Shown here: positions 35,035 through 43,557 of the stretch, piece after piece
Layout: each line of letters starts with the position of its first letter
Position numbering within the stretch: the first letter of the stretch is position 1
Source: Pseudoxanthomonas beigongshangi
Lineage (GTDB): Bacteria > Pseudomonadota > Gammaproteobacteria > Xanthomonadales > Xanthomonadaceae
Reading direction: 5' to 3'
NCBI RefSeq assembly: GCF_016820515.1
Contig: NZ_JADHDV010000005.1
Location: 62,001 to 126,000, forward strand
Length of the DNA: 64,000 nt
Position numbers and translations under genes: made by a program
Notes under the pieces: model-generated
What the model was told of the DNA's origin: nothing
The model's input: only the letters and a program-made list of their open reading frames with translations
Databases searched by the model: none

Positions 35035-35065
35035 CCCCGGGGGCGCTCCGGAATATCGCGGGCGC

Positions 35066-35167
35066 TCAACCCAGCAGGGCGCCGAGGCTGGCGCTCACCG
35101 CCGCGCCGAGCAGCAGGAAACCCAGCATCGCGAGCCAATGCAGCGAGCGGATGTAGAAGGTTTTCAT
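35066..35167 (-). CDS. Small single-pass membrane protein (33 residues)
   Basis: MKTFYIRSLHWLAMLGFLLL then GAAVSASLGALLG: positively charged N-terminus and one ~20-residue hydrophobic helix, so an inner-membrane anchor with the N-terminus inside. The ATG at 35167 has AGGGAGA eight bases upstream. It opposes the SpoIIAA-like gene and is divergent from the AraC gene. It is too short for ordinary gene calling, and the long frame that contains it is antisense to araC. Function unknown; moderately sure it is real. Confidence 0.55.
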   Translation of the reverse strand: MKTFYIRSLHWLAMLGFLLLGAAVSASLGALLG

Positions 35168-35299
35168 CGAATCTCCCTGCGCCGGTCCCGCCGGGGTCCG
35201 TCGCGGCCTTTCCGTGGCCCCTGTACGCGCATCAACGCCGCACGGGGGCGGCGGCGGCCAAAGGCGGCGAGGGTGGCCGACCGGTGGCATGATGAGCCG

Positions 35300-36127
35300 A
35301 TGCAAGGCGTGCCGGAACAATTCGAATCCCCCCGTGACGCGGCCCAGTTCCTGCACCCGCCGCACCGGCCGGGCGTGGAACTGTACCGCGCGCATATCGT
35401 CCGGCACGCCTTCGATCCGCATACCCACGAGGCGTTCGGACTGGGCGCCATCGAATCCGGGGCGGAACGCTTCCGCTATGCCGGCGCGGATCACCTGGCA
35501 TCGGCCGGTTCGCTGGTGCTGATGAACCCCGAGGCGTTGCACACCGGACGCGCGGAAACCGAGGATGGCTGGCGCTACCGGATGATCTATCTGGATCGCG
35601 CGGCGCTGGAGGAGATCACCGGCGAATCCGGCTGGTGGTTCGCCGATGCCGTGCGCCCGGATCCCACGCGCGCGTCGCGGGTCACCGCGCTGCTCGATGC
35701 GCTGTGGCACGCGCGCGCCGAGCCACTGGCCTTCGATGGTCTGCTGCTGCAACTGCTGGAGACCTTGCGGGACCATGCCCATGTCGGCCGGCCCGAGGGC
35801 GCGGAACGCACGCAGCGCTTCGGCGGCGTCATCGACTACCTGCACGCGCACCTGGACCAGCGGGTCAGCCTGGAGTCGCTCGCGGCCGTTGCCGGGCTCA
35901 GCCCGTTCCATTTCCTGCGCCGGTTCCGCGACCAGTATCACGTCACTCCGCAGCAGATGCTGATGGCCCTGCGCGTGCACGACGCCAAGCGGCGCCTGGG
36001 CGCGGGCGAGTCCCCGGCCGACGTGGCCGCGGCCACCGGCATGGCCGATCAGGCCCACCTGACCCGGGCGTTCGCGCGCCGCTACGGCGTCACCCCGGCG
36101 CGCTACCAGCGCCAGGTGCGCGGCTGA
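35300..36127 (+). CDS. AraC family transcriptional regulator
   Basis: 275 residues. The N-terminal cupin-like half reads HRPGVELYRAHIVRHAFDPHTHEAFGLGAIESG, with the HTHE ligand motif. The C-terminal pair of helix-turn-helices is VSLESLAAVAGLSPFHFLRRFRDQYHVTPQQ and VAAATGMADQAHLTRAFARRYGVTPARYQRQ. It may govern the neighbouring EamA transporter 76 bases downstream, or the 33-residue membrane protein divergent to it. The start ATG at 35300 was chosen at the first good alignment; upstream in-frame codons lie in intergenic DNA. Confidence 0.88.
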   Translation: MQGVPEQFESPRDAAQFLHPPHRPGVELYRAHIVRHAFDPHTHEAFGLGAIESGAERFRYAGADHLASAGSLVLMNPEALHTGRAETEDGWRYRMIYLDRAALEEITGESGWWFADAVRPDPTRASRVTALLDALWHARAEPLAFDGLLLQLLETLRDHAHVGRPEGAERTQRFGGVIDYLHAHLDQRVSLESLAAVAGLSPFHFLRRFRDQYHVTPQQMLMALRVHDAKRRLGAGESPADVAAATGMADQAHLTRAFARRYGVTPARYQRQVRG

Positions 36128-36203
36128 GCCGGCGCAATCTGGTGCAAGACGGGACCGGGAACGCCTTCTAGAGTCGGTGTTTTCCGGACGGACGAACACG
36201 ACG

Positions 36204-37178
36204 ATGTGGGTGGGAACGCTGTACGCGCTGGCGGCCGGGCTGATGTGGGGCCTGGTGTTCGTGGGGCCACTGCTGTTGCCGGAGTATCCCGCCGCATTGC
36301 AATCGGTGGGACGCTACCTGGCATTCGGCCTGATCGCGCTGCCGCTGGCCGCCTTCGATCGCGCCGAACTGCGCCGGCTGCGCGCGGCCGATTGGCGCGA
36401 GGCGCTCAAACTCGCGGCCATCGGCAACCTGCTGTACTACCTGTGCCTGGCCAGCGCCATCCAGCGCGCCGGCGCGCCGGTGCCGACCATGATCATCGGC
36501 ACCCTGCCGGTGGTGATCGCGATCAGCGCCAACCTGCGCAACGGCCACCGTGACGGACGCCTGCCCTGGGGCCGGCTGGCGCCTTCGCTGGTGCTGATCG
36601 TGCTGGGCATCGCCTGCGTCAACCAGGTGGAACTGCAGGCACTGCGCGACGACCCGCAGGCCGATCCATGGCGATACGCCAGCGGCGCGCTGCTGGCGCT
36701 GATCGCGGTGGCCTGCTGGACCTGGTATCCGCTGCGCAACGCCGATTGGCTGCGCGCGCATCCGGATCGCAGTCCGCGCGCGTGGGCGACCGCGCAGGGC
36801 GTGGCGATTCTGCCGCTGGCGCTGCTGGGTTACGCGCTGCTGTGGGGCGTGATGAAGCTGCGTGGCGCGGACTTCCCGATGCCGCTGGGACCACGCCCGG
36901 AGTTCTTCATCGCCCTGATGGTGGCGATCGGCCTGTTCGCCTCGTGGCTGGGCACGCTGTGCTGGAACCAGGCCAGCCAGCGCCTGCCAACCGCGCTGGT
37001 CGGGCAGTTGATCGTGTTCGAGACCCTGGCGGCGCTGGCCTATGCGTTCATGCTGCGCGGGCAGATGCCACGCCCGCTGACCCTGATCGGCATCGGTCTG
37101 CTGATCGGCGGCGTGCTGTGGGCCGTGCGGGTGAAACCGGAACCGGTGCTGCGCGCCGAGGACGGCCACGGCCTGTAG
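36204..37178 (+). CDS. EamA/DMT family transporter
   Basis: 324 residues, ten hydrophobic helices in two EamA repeats. It starts with MWVGTLYALAAGLMWGLVFVGPLLLPEYP, has LCLASAIQRAGAPVPTMIIGTLPV at the first repeat's end, and NQASQRLPTALVGQLIVFETLAALAYAF in the second. DMT-family proteins mostly export amino acids, nucleotides or drugs. The upstream AraC regulator in the same direction (76 bases) is a candidate for control. The substrate is unknown. Start ATG at 36204 keeps the first helix at the N-terminus. Confidence 0.88.
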   Translation: MWVGTLYALAAGLMWGLVFVGPLLLPEYPAALQSVGRYLAFGLIALPLAAFDRAELRRLRAADWREALKLAAIGNLLYYLCLASAIQRAGAPVPTMIIGTLPVVIAISANLRNGHRDGRLPWGRLAPSLVLIVLGIACVNQVELQALRDDPQADPWRYASGALLALIAVACWTWYPLRNADWLRAHPDRSPRAWATAQGVAILPLALLGYALLWGVMKLRGADFPMPLGPRPEFFIALMVAIGLFASWLGTLCWNQASQRLPTALVGQLIVFETLAALAYAFMLRGQMPRPLTLIGIGLLIGGVLWAVRVKPEPVLRAEDGHGL

Positions 37179-37221
37179 CGACGCGTTACCATCGCCGGCA
37201 ATCCCGGAGCGGGGCAGGGCG

Positions 37222-37677
37222 ATGCGAAAGGCGATGTGGGGAAGGGCGACTGTGCTGTGGGCGCTGCTCGCGGCGTCTTCCTGGGCGCAGGCCGGCGAAG
37301 CCGAGGACCGGCGCGACATCCTGGCGGTGGAAACGATCCTGTGCCGTGCATTCGAGGGCGGCGACGCGAAAACCCTGGAGCGCCATCTGGATCCGGGCTT
37401 CACTCTGGTCGATTCGCGCGGCGTGGTCACCGGCCTGGCCGCCAACCTCGCCGAAGTGGCGAGCCGGGAACCGCGCTACCGGGTGTTCCGCAATCGGGAC
37501 CAGCGGATCCGCCTGCATGGCGATGCGGCGATCGTCACTGGAGTGACCCACGTCGAGGGTGATTCGCAGGGACAGGCGTTCACCGCCGATTTCCGTTTCA
37601 CGGATACCTGGATCCGGTATCCCGACGGTTGGAAGCTTGCCGCCAGTCACGCCAGCCGGTTGGCCGAGGCCCCTTAG
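37222..37677 (+). CDS. Exported DUF4440-like (NTF2-fold) protein
   Basis: 151 residues with a signal peptide (LWALLAASSWAQAGEAE). DRRDILAVETILCRAFEGGDAKTLERHLDPGFTLVDSRGVVTG is the DUF4440 opening, and FTADFRFTDTWIRYPDGWKLAASHASRL the closing strand-turn. Related to calcium/calmodulin kinase association domains and SnoaL cyclases; here without catalytic signature. Overlaps no other gene and is followed 16 bases later by REP array 2. A small periplasmic ligand-binding role is a guess. Confidence 0.8.
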   Translation: MRKAMWGRATVLWALLAASSWAQAGEAEDRRDILAVETILCRAFEGGDAKTLERHLDPGFTLVDSRGVVTGLAANLAEVASREPRYRVFRNRDQRIRLHGDAAIVTGVTHVEGDSQGQAFTADFRFTDTWIRYPDGWKLAASHASRLAEAP

Positions 37678-37692
37678 CGGCGATTGCCTCCC

Positions 37693-38030
37693 GTAGCGCC
37701 GAGCTTGCTCGGCGGGGCGTGTCCGAAGCCGCCGGCCATGCAGGGCAGCGGAGCAAGCTCCGCTCTACGCGTGGGTTCAGGGCCGGACGTTGCCTGTCGC
37801 GCCGAGCTTGCTTGGCGGGGCGTGTCCGAAGTCGCCGGCCATGCAGGGGCAGCGGAGCAAGCTCCGCTCTACGCGTGGGGTTCAGGGTCGGTCCCTGTAG
37901 CGCCGAGCTTGCTCGGCGGGACGTGTCCGAAGCCGCCGGCCATGCAGGGCAGCGGAGCAAGCTCCGCTCTACGCGTGGGTTCAGGGGCGGACGTTGCCTG
38001 TCGCGCCGAGCTTGCTCGGCGGGACGTGCC
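37693..38030. repeat. Tandem REP array 2 (three ~103 bp units plus a partial)
   Basis: The long gene-free stretch here holds four copies of the GCCGAGCTTGCTCGGC palindrome (starting about 37693, 37797, 37898, 38001) and three of AGCGGAGCAAGCTCCGCT (37747, 37851, 37951). The REP sequences match array 1, but the spacers (GTCCGAAGCCGCCGGCCATG and GTGGGTTCAGGG types) do not, and the unit is longer. One copy has a TTGG mutation and some heads read GTCG instead of GTAG. It stands between convergent genes. Confidence 0.9.
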
Positions 38031-38044
38031 CGAAGCCTGCAGGT

Positions 38045-38680
38045 TCAGGCATGCCTGGGCGCGGTCTCGCGCCAGGCCGCCCAGGCGCCGGACAGCACCC
38101 GCCAGGCCGAACGCAGGAACAGCAGCAACAGGGCTGCGCCGACCAGCAGATCCGGCCAGCCGGCGCCGAACAGCCACACGCCCGCGGCGGCGACCAGCAC
38201 CGCCAGTCCTTCGTAAACATCGTTGCGCGAGCATTCCCAGGCCGAGGCCAGGTTGACGTCGCCGGAACGGTAGGGCGTCAGCAGGCGCAGGCAGATCAGG
38301 TTGGCGCCCAGGTTGAGCAGGCCGACCACGCCGATGGTCTCGAACAGCGGCACCGTCGGGTGCGCCAGCCGCCAGCCGATCTGCGCGGCCACCGCGACCG
38401 CGGCGGCGAGTATCAGCAGGCCCTTGAACAGCGCGACCTGCGCCTTGGCGCGCGCGCTGGCGCCCACCACCATCAGGCTCAGCGCGTAGGTGGCGGCGTC
38501 GCCCAGGTTATCCAGGCTGCCCGACAGCAGCGAGGTGGAGCGGCTGTACAGCGCCGCCGCGATCATCATCAGGAAGGTGGCGAGGTTGATCGCCAGCACG
38601 ATCGACAGCACCCGCCGCTGGCGCGCTTCCAGCGCGGCGACGTCGATGGTCTTGCCGCAGCCACAGCAGGAGTCGGACAT
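38045..38680 (-). CDS. Cation diffusion facilitator (CDF) transporter
   Basis: 211 residues, about six hydrophobic segments, and no C-terminal cytoplasmic domain, so shorter than the usual ~300. Transport-site ligands appear in SGSLDNLGDAATYALS (helix 2) and ASAWECSRNDVYEG (helix 5). The N-terminus SDSCCGCGK adds three cysteines. CDFs exchange Zn2+, Cd2+, Co2+ or Fe2+ for protons and export metal from the cytoplasm. The metal cannot be assigned. Convergent with the NTF2-like gene across the REP array; 74 bases after the GGDEF/EAL gene. Confidence 0.85.
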   Translation of the reverse strand: MSDSCCGCGKTIDVAALEARQRRVLSIVLAINLATFLMMIAAALYSRSTSLLSGSLDNLGDAATYALSLMVVGASARAKAQVALFKGLLILAAAVAVAAQIGWRLAHPTVPLFETIGVVGLLNLGANLICLRLLTPYRSGDVNLASAWECSRNDVYEGLAVLVAAAGVWLFGAGWPDLLVGAALLLLFLRSAWRVLSGAWAAWRETAPRHA

Positions 38681-38754
38681 GTCGGACAGCTCGTGAAAAG
38701 ACGCGTGAAGAGCGACGCGCCGATTCTAGCGCCACCGGAGCCGGAACGATGGAA

Positions 38755-41424
38755 TCAGGCCGCCTGCCGGTGGCGCTGGAACAGCACCCGCTCGGGCCGG
38801 TGCAGCGCCATGCCCTGGCCGAAATCCACGCCCAGTCCGGTCAGGGTGGCGATCATTCCGGCATTGCCGACCCATTCGGCGACCACGCTCAGCCCACGCT
38901 GGTGGCCGATCTGGGCGATGGCGCTGACGATGGTGCGGCTCATTGCGTCGGTTTCCAGATCGCGGATGAAACTGCCGTCGATCTTGATCACGTCCACCGG
39001 CAGGTTCTTGAGGTAGCCGAAGGAGGACATGCCGGCACCGAAGTCGTCCAGCGCGATCCGGCAGCCCGCCTTGCGCAGCCGCTCGATCACCTGCACCACC
39101 TTCAGCAGGTTGCGCACCGCCACGGTCTCGGTGATCTCGAAGCACAGCCGCGACGGCGGCACCCGGTGCTCGGCGATCAGCGCCAGGATGAAGTCCGCCA
39201 GGTCCTCGTCCTCGATGCTGGCGCCGGACAGGTTGATCGCGCACTGCTGCAAGGGGCGACCATCGGCATGCAACTGGCCGAAGTGGGTCAGCGCGGCGCG
39301 GATCACCCAGCGATCCACCATCGGCATCAGGCCGTAGCGCTCGGCTGCCGGCAGGAACGCGCCCGGCAGGACGATGCGGCCGTCCTCATCGCGCAGGCGC
39401 AGCAGCAGTTCCACCCGCGCGCCGTCCTCGCGGCGGCCGTCCAGCGGCACGATTTCCTGGTAGTCCAGCAACAGGCGCTGTTCCTCCATCGCCCAGCGCA
39501 GGCGGTTGGCCCACTCCATCTCGCCGTAGCGGCGGGTGGCCTCGTCGTCGTCGCTGTAGACGTGGATGCGGTTGCGGCCGTTTTCCTTGGCCACGTAGCA
39601 GGCGGTGTCGGCCCAGGACAGCAGATCCTTCAAGGTGGGATTGTCCTGGTCCACCACCACCACGCCGATGCTGGCACTGACCGTGTAGGTGCGTTCCTGC
39701 CAGACGAACATCTGCGATTCGATGCCGGTGCGCAGCCGCTCGGCCAGGGTGCGCGCGCTGGCCGTGTCGACGTCGAACGCGAGCAGGCCGAACTCGTCGC
39801 CACCCAGCCGCGCCAGCAGATCATCGCCGCGCAATTGCATCCGCATCGCCAGCGCCAGTTGCGCCAGCAGCTGATCGCCGGCGGTATGGCCGGACACGTC
39901 GTTGATCAGTTTGAATTGATCCAGGTCGATGTACAGCAGCGCACAGGAGCGGCCGCCGCGACGGCGATCGGCCAGGGCCTGTTCGATCCGCCGTTCGAAC
40001 TCGCGCCGGTTGCACAGTTCGGTCAGCGCATCGTGGGTGGCCTGGTAGCTGAGCCGTTCGGTCAGTTCGCGCTGCTCGGAGATGTCGGTGGCGACCACCA
40101 GCAGGCGGGGCTCGTCCTCCATCTCGACCCGGGCGATGGACGCATTGGCCCAGAATTCACCGCCCAGGCCGATCAGCAGCGCCTCCACGTTGCCCCAGTA
40201 GTCGCCGGTGCGGGCCGGCTGGCGCACGCGTTCGCGGAAGGCCGGATCGGCGAACAGCGCGGTGAGCGGCACGCCGGCCGAGACGACATCGCCCAGCCGC
40301 TGCCGCGCGGCCTGGTTGGCATACAGGATGCGACCGTCGCCGTCGGACAGCAGGACCAGCGCCGGCAGCAGTTCGTTGAGCGCGCGGAACTGCGCCTCGC
40401 TCTGGCGATAGAGCGCGCTCATCTCGTGACCGAGCGTGATCGCGCGCTGGCGGGTGGTGGCCAGCGACCACAGCAACGCCGCCAGCAGCAGGCTGATCAC
40501 CGGACCGGCGGTGAGGATGACCCGCAGGCGTTCGCTGTCCAGCACGGCCGGGCGCGGCCACATGCGCAATTCCCAGCGACGCCCGCCGAATTCCAGCAGT
40601 TGCCGGTACAGCCGGGCGTCCTGCTCGGCGCGGGTGCCGGATTCGTAGAACGGCCCGATGTCGGTGGCGTCCAGATCGCGGACGCTGACCCGGAAGGTGT
40701 CCAGCACCGGGCCCTGCAACGCGTCATTGACCAGCGGATCCAGCCGCAGGCTGACCGCGAGCGCACCTATCTCGCGCGCGCGCCGCGCGGTCACGTCGAG
40801 CGGTTCCGGACCGTCGGAATAGACCGGCAGGCGCACGGTCACGCCGAGCCGCTGGTGACTGCCGGGCACCGTCTGGCGCAGCACGAACGGGGCGGACAGC
40901 ACCACGCTGTTGCTGTCGCGCGCGCGTTCCAGCGCCAGCAGGTTCTCGCGCTGGCTGGCGATGTTCAGGCCCAGCAGCACCTCGTTGCCGCGGAGCGGGG
41001 TGATGAACTGGTAGCGATAAGCCGATGGCCCGCCGGCGACACCGTCGATCCGGGTCGCGAACGCGGTGGCCACCCGCGCCGGACCGATGCGCTGGCGCTG
41101 CAGGTTTTCGGTGACCTGGGTGAAACGGATCTGGTCCATCCGGTCGTTGGCCAGGAACACGGTCTGCATCGCGCGCAGTTCCGAGGCCACGGTCTGCAGC
41201 GGCGCACGCAACTGTCGCGTGGCCACCTGGGCCAGGCCGCGACGTTGTGCATCGGTGCGCTCGTTCAGGTCGCGCCATTCGCTCAGCGCCAGCCAGAACG
41301 TGAAGGCCAGCCCGGCCAGCAGCACGGCCAACGCCCAACGCCACGCGCCGGTGCGCGGCCGTGCATGCTCCGCGTGCGAATGCACCGCCGTCGCCGACGA
41401 CGGATGGGGTGACGTATCGATCAC
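38755..41424 (-). CDS. CHASE-PAS-GGDEF-EAL membrane cyclic-di-GMP protein
   Basis: 889 residues from a GTG at 41424 (AGGTGG six bases upstream); the same frame stays open to 41739 without an ATG near the first helix. Transmembrane helices at about 26-47 and 302-322 enclose a CHASE-like periplasmic sensor. A PAS region (346-455), GGDEF at 541-545 with an RxxD inhibitory site at 532-535, and an EAL domain (640-880) follow. The EAL motif itself is ELL (Glu672); the other catalytic positions (Asn731, FEITE, DDFG 793-796, Lys814, Glu850, Gln870) are kept. Probably a bifunctional or GTP-regulated phosphodiesterase; the signal is unknown. Confidence 0.87.
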   Translation of the reverse strand: MIDTSPHPSSATAVHSHAEHARPRTGAWRWALAVLLAGLAFTFWLALSEWRDLNERTDAQRRGLAQVATRQLRAPLQTVASELRAMQTVFLANDRMDQIRFTQVTENLQRQRIGPARVATAFATRIDGVAGGPSAYRYQFITPLRGNEVLLGLNIASQRENLLALERARDSNSVVLSAPFVLRQTVPGSHQRLGVTVRLPVYSDGPEPLDVTARRAREIGALAVSLRLDPLVNDALQGPVLDTFRVSVRDLDATDIGPFYESGTRAEQDARLYRQLLEFGGRRWELRMWPRPAVLDSERLRVILTAGPVISLLLAALLWSLATTRQRAITLGHEMSALYRQSEAQFRALNELLPALVLLSDGDGRILYANQAARQRLGDVVSAGVPLTALFADPAFRERVRQPARTGDYWGNVEALLIGLGGEFWANASIARVEMEDEPRLLVVATDISEQRELTERLSYQATHDALTELCNRREFERRIEQALADRRRGGRSCALLYIDLDQFKLINDVSGHTAGDQLLAQLALAMRMQLRGDDLLARLGGDEFGLLAFDVDTASARTLAERLRTGIESQMFVWQERTYTVSASIGVVVVDQDNPTLKDLLSWADTACYVAKENGRNRIHVYSDDDEATRRYGEMEWANRLRWAMEEQRLLLDYQEIVPLDGRREDGARVELLLRLRDEDGRIVLPGAFLPAAERYGLMPMVDRWVIRAALTHFGQLHADGRPLQQCAINLSGASIEDEDLADFILALIAEHRVPPSRLCFEITETVAVRNLLKVVQVIERLRKAGCRIALDDFGAGMSSFGYLKNLPVDVIKIDGSFIRDLETDAMSRTIVSAIAQIGHQRGLSVVAEWVGNAGMIATLTGLGVDFGQGMALHRPERVLFQRHRQAA

Positions 41425-41922
41425 GGAATCCACCTGTCCATCGGAAGGGCGCGCACTCCCGCGCACCGATCCGTGCGCGCACGCGCGGACGCAGTGTGGA
41501 ACGGAGGAATGTGGCTGTCGACCCCGGACCGCCGGATTCCCCGATGGCAGGCCGATTGGCTGGGCCCCATGGGGTCTCCTCAACGGGCACGTCTGGTGTC
41601 CGGTATCGACCCGCGCGACCGCTTCTTGAGCGGATCGCGGGCTGGCGGATGGGGTTGCCGGGTCCATTGAAGCGAGAAGCGGGGAAAGCGGTCGCGGGTG
41701 CTGCTGCGGTGCGGCGAAACTGAATTCCGCGCCTGGCATTCGCGTCGTCAGCTACGGGGAAAATCGCAAACCGCGCGGTCCGCGCGGGCGCCACGGGCGA
41801 AGCCGGCCGCGACAATCCGCGTCGCTGCAAGCGGACCCGACGCCTCCTCGCGGCGTTGCGCCATGCGGCGCCGCGGGCGGGGCGCTATCCTCCGTGGCTG
41901 TCTGGGTGGCAAGGACCCCGTG
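41425..41922. other. Gene-free interval between GGDEF/EAL and MoaD-like genes
   Basis: About 500 bases with no convincing gene on either strand. The upstream part stays open in the frame of the GGDEF/EAL protein, but there is no ATG with a ribosome-binding site and the predicted residues are Pro/Arg-rich. Around 41775 a CCGCGCGG/CCGCGCGG direct-plus-inverted stretch could fold. It must contain divergent promoters; I could not recognise any. Confidence 0.5.
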
Positions 41923-42216
41923 ATGGCCAGGGTGGTGCTGGCGCCGGCGCTGACGCGCTGGCTGCCGCAAGCCGAAGCACGTTCCGGCGGCGAGCTGTGC
42001 ATGCAGCTGGCCGGCGCCAGCGTGGGTGAACTGCTGCAGGCCGTGTTCGACCTGCATCCCACGCTGCGTGGCTACGTGCTCGACGAGCACGGCGCGGTGC
42101 GCCACCACGTCGCGGTATTCGTCGATGGCCAGTGCCTGCGCGACAAGCGCGATCTCGGCCAGGCCGTCGGCGACGATGCCGAACTCTACGTGATGCAGGC
42201 GCTGTCGGGAGGCTGA
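41923..42216 (+). CDS. MoaD/ThiS-family ubiquitin-like protein
   Basis: 97 residues of the beta-grasp fold ending ALSGG: the terminal Gly-Gly is the adenylation and thiocarboxylation site used by MoaD and ThiS sulfur carriers. VVLAPALTRWLPQAEARSGGEL and SVGELLQAVFDLHPTLRGYVLDEHGAVRHHVAVFVDGQCLRD fit the family. There is no moaE, moaB, thiG or E1-like gene alongside; the only partner is the Asp-box protein, which starts one base after this stop. It may deliver sulfur or tag a partner, but this is inference. GGTGGCAAGG upstream is a weak ribosome-binding site. Confidence 0.85.
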   Translation: MARVVLAPALTRWLPQAEARSGGELCMQLAGASVGELLQAVFDLHPTLRGYVLDEHGAVRHHVAVFVDGQCLRDKRDLGQAVGDDAELYVMQALSGG

Positions 42217-42217
42217 C

Positions 42218-43318
42218 ATGTCGGATCGATTGCTGGTGTCTTCACGCAAGGGATTGTTCGTGCTCGCGCGCGACAACGGCGGCTGGCGAATCGCCGATAC
42301 CGCCTTCCTCGGCGACAACGTGGCGCTGGCGCTGGCCGACCCGCGCGACGGCAGCTGGTACGCCGCGCTGGATCTCGGCCACTTCGGCGCCAAGCTGCAT
42401 CGTTCCACCGACCAGGGCCGGCAATGGGAAGAGGTGGGCGTACCGGCCTATGGCGAAGGCGACCAGGTGGTGCCTGGCGACGGCAAGCCGGCGCAACCGG
42501 CGGCGCTGCGCCTGATCTGGTCACTGGAAGCGGGCGGGCCGGACGAACCGGGCCGGCTGTGGGCGGGCACCATTCCCGGCGGCCTGTTCCGCTCCGACGA
42601 TCACGGACGCAACTGGCAACTCGTGCGTGGCCTGTGGGATCGCCCCGAACGCGGCCAGTGGTTCGGCGGCGGATACGATCATCCGGGCATCCATTCCATC
42701 TGCGTGGATCCGCGCGATCCGCGCCGCCTGCGGGTGGCGATCTCCAGCGGTGGCGTGTGGCGCAGCGACGACGGTGGCGACAACTGGAGCCAGACCGCGC
42801 AGGGCATGATCGCGCGCTACATGCCGGAAGGGCAGCAGGGCGATCCCAACATCCAGGACGTGCACCGGCTGGTGCAGGCGCGCGCCACGCCGGAGGTGTT
42901 CTGGGCCCAGCACCACAATGGCGTGTTCCGCAGCACCGCCGACGGCGGCGACTGGTACGAGATCACCGACGTGCCGCCCTCGGTGTTCGGCTTCGCGGTG
43001 GCGGTGCATCCGCGCGACGCGGATACCGCGTGGTTCGTGCCGGCGGTGAAGGACGAGAAGCGCTATCCGGTGGATGCGCGACTGGTGGTCGCCCGCACCC
43101 GCGACGGCGGGCGCAGCTTCCAGACCCTGCGCACCGGACTGCCGGCGGAGCAGTCCTACGATCTGGTCTACCGGCACGGCCTGGCCGTCGACGCCAGTGG
43201 TGATCGGCTGGCGTTCGGTTCCACCACCGGCGGTTTCTGGACCAGCGATGATCAGGGCGAGCATTGGCAGGCGCTGCCGGCCCGGCTGCCACCGGTCCAC
43301 GCGGTGACCTTCGCCTGA
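42218..43318 (+). CDS. Asp-box (BNR/VPS10-like) beta-propeller protein
   Basis: 366 residues, no signal peptide or transmembrane segment, hence cytosolic. At least five Asp-box repeats of the S-x-D-x-G-x-x-W type recur along it: STDQGRQW, SDDHGRNW, SDDGGDNW, STADGGDW, SDDQGEHW. These mark sialidase/VPS10/YVTN-type propellers. The catalytic arginine triad of sialidases is not obvious, so enzymatic activity is doubtful. It starts one base after the MoaD-like gene and must be co-expressed with it. The pair recurs in other bacteria to my knowledge, without known function. Confidence 0.85.
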   Translation: MSDRLLVSSRKGLFVLARDNGGWRIADTAFLGDNVALALADPRDGSWYAALDLGHFGAKLHRSTDQGRQWEEVGVPAYGEGDQVVPGDGKPAQPAALRLIWSLEAGGPDEPGRLWAGTIPGGLFRSDDHGRNWQLVRGLWDRPERGQWFGGGYDHPGIHSICVDPRDPRRLRVAISSGGVWRSDDGGDNWSQTAQGMIARYMPEGQQGDPNIQDVHRLVQARATPEVFWAQHHNGVFRSTADGGDWYEITDVPPSVFGFAVAVHPRDADTAWFVPAVKDEKRYPVDARLVVARTRDGGRSFQTLRTGLPAEQSYDLVYRHGLAVDASGDRLAFGSTTGGFWTSDDQGEHWQALPARLPPVHAVTFA

Positions 43319-43557
43319 GATCGCGGCCACCCACCGTCTGCCGGGAGCGAGCGGCATGTCGATCGAGATGCCGATGCGCTGCGCGTTCCCTGCCTGCGTC
43401 GCGTGACGTGGGCGGTTGGCCTTTGGGGTCTGCCGCAGATGTCGCGGGACTCGCGAGCTGAACCGGTCGAGGCCGCATTCACCACCGATTCGGCCCCCGG
43501 CGCACTCCGGGCCCTAGACTAGCGGCTCTTTCCCACGTCCCGCCGCCTTCCGTGCCC

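Noticed and set aside
41425-41739. N-terminal extension of the GGDEF/EAL protein up to 41739
   Set aside because: No ribosome-binding site, low-complexity Pro/Arg/Ser text before the first helix, and a GTG with AGGTGG fits the expected start better.
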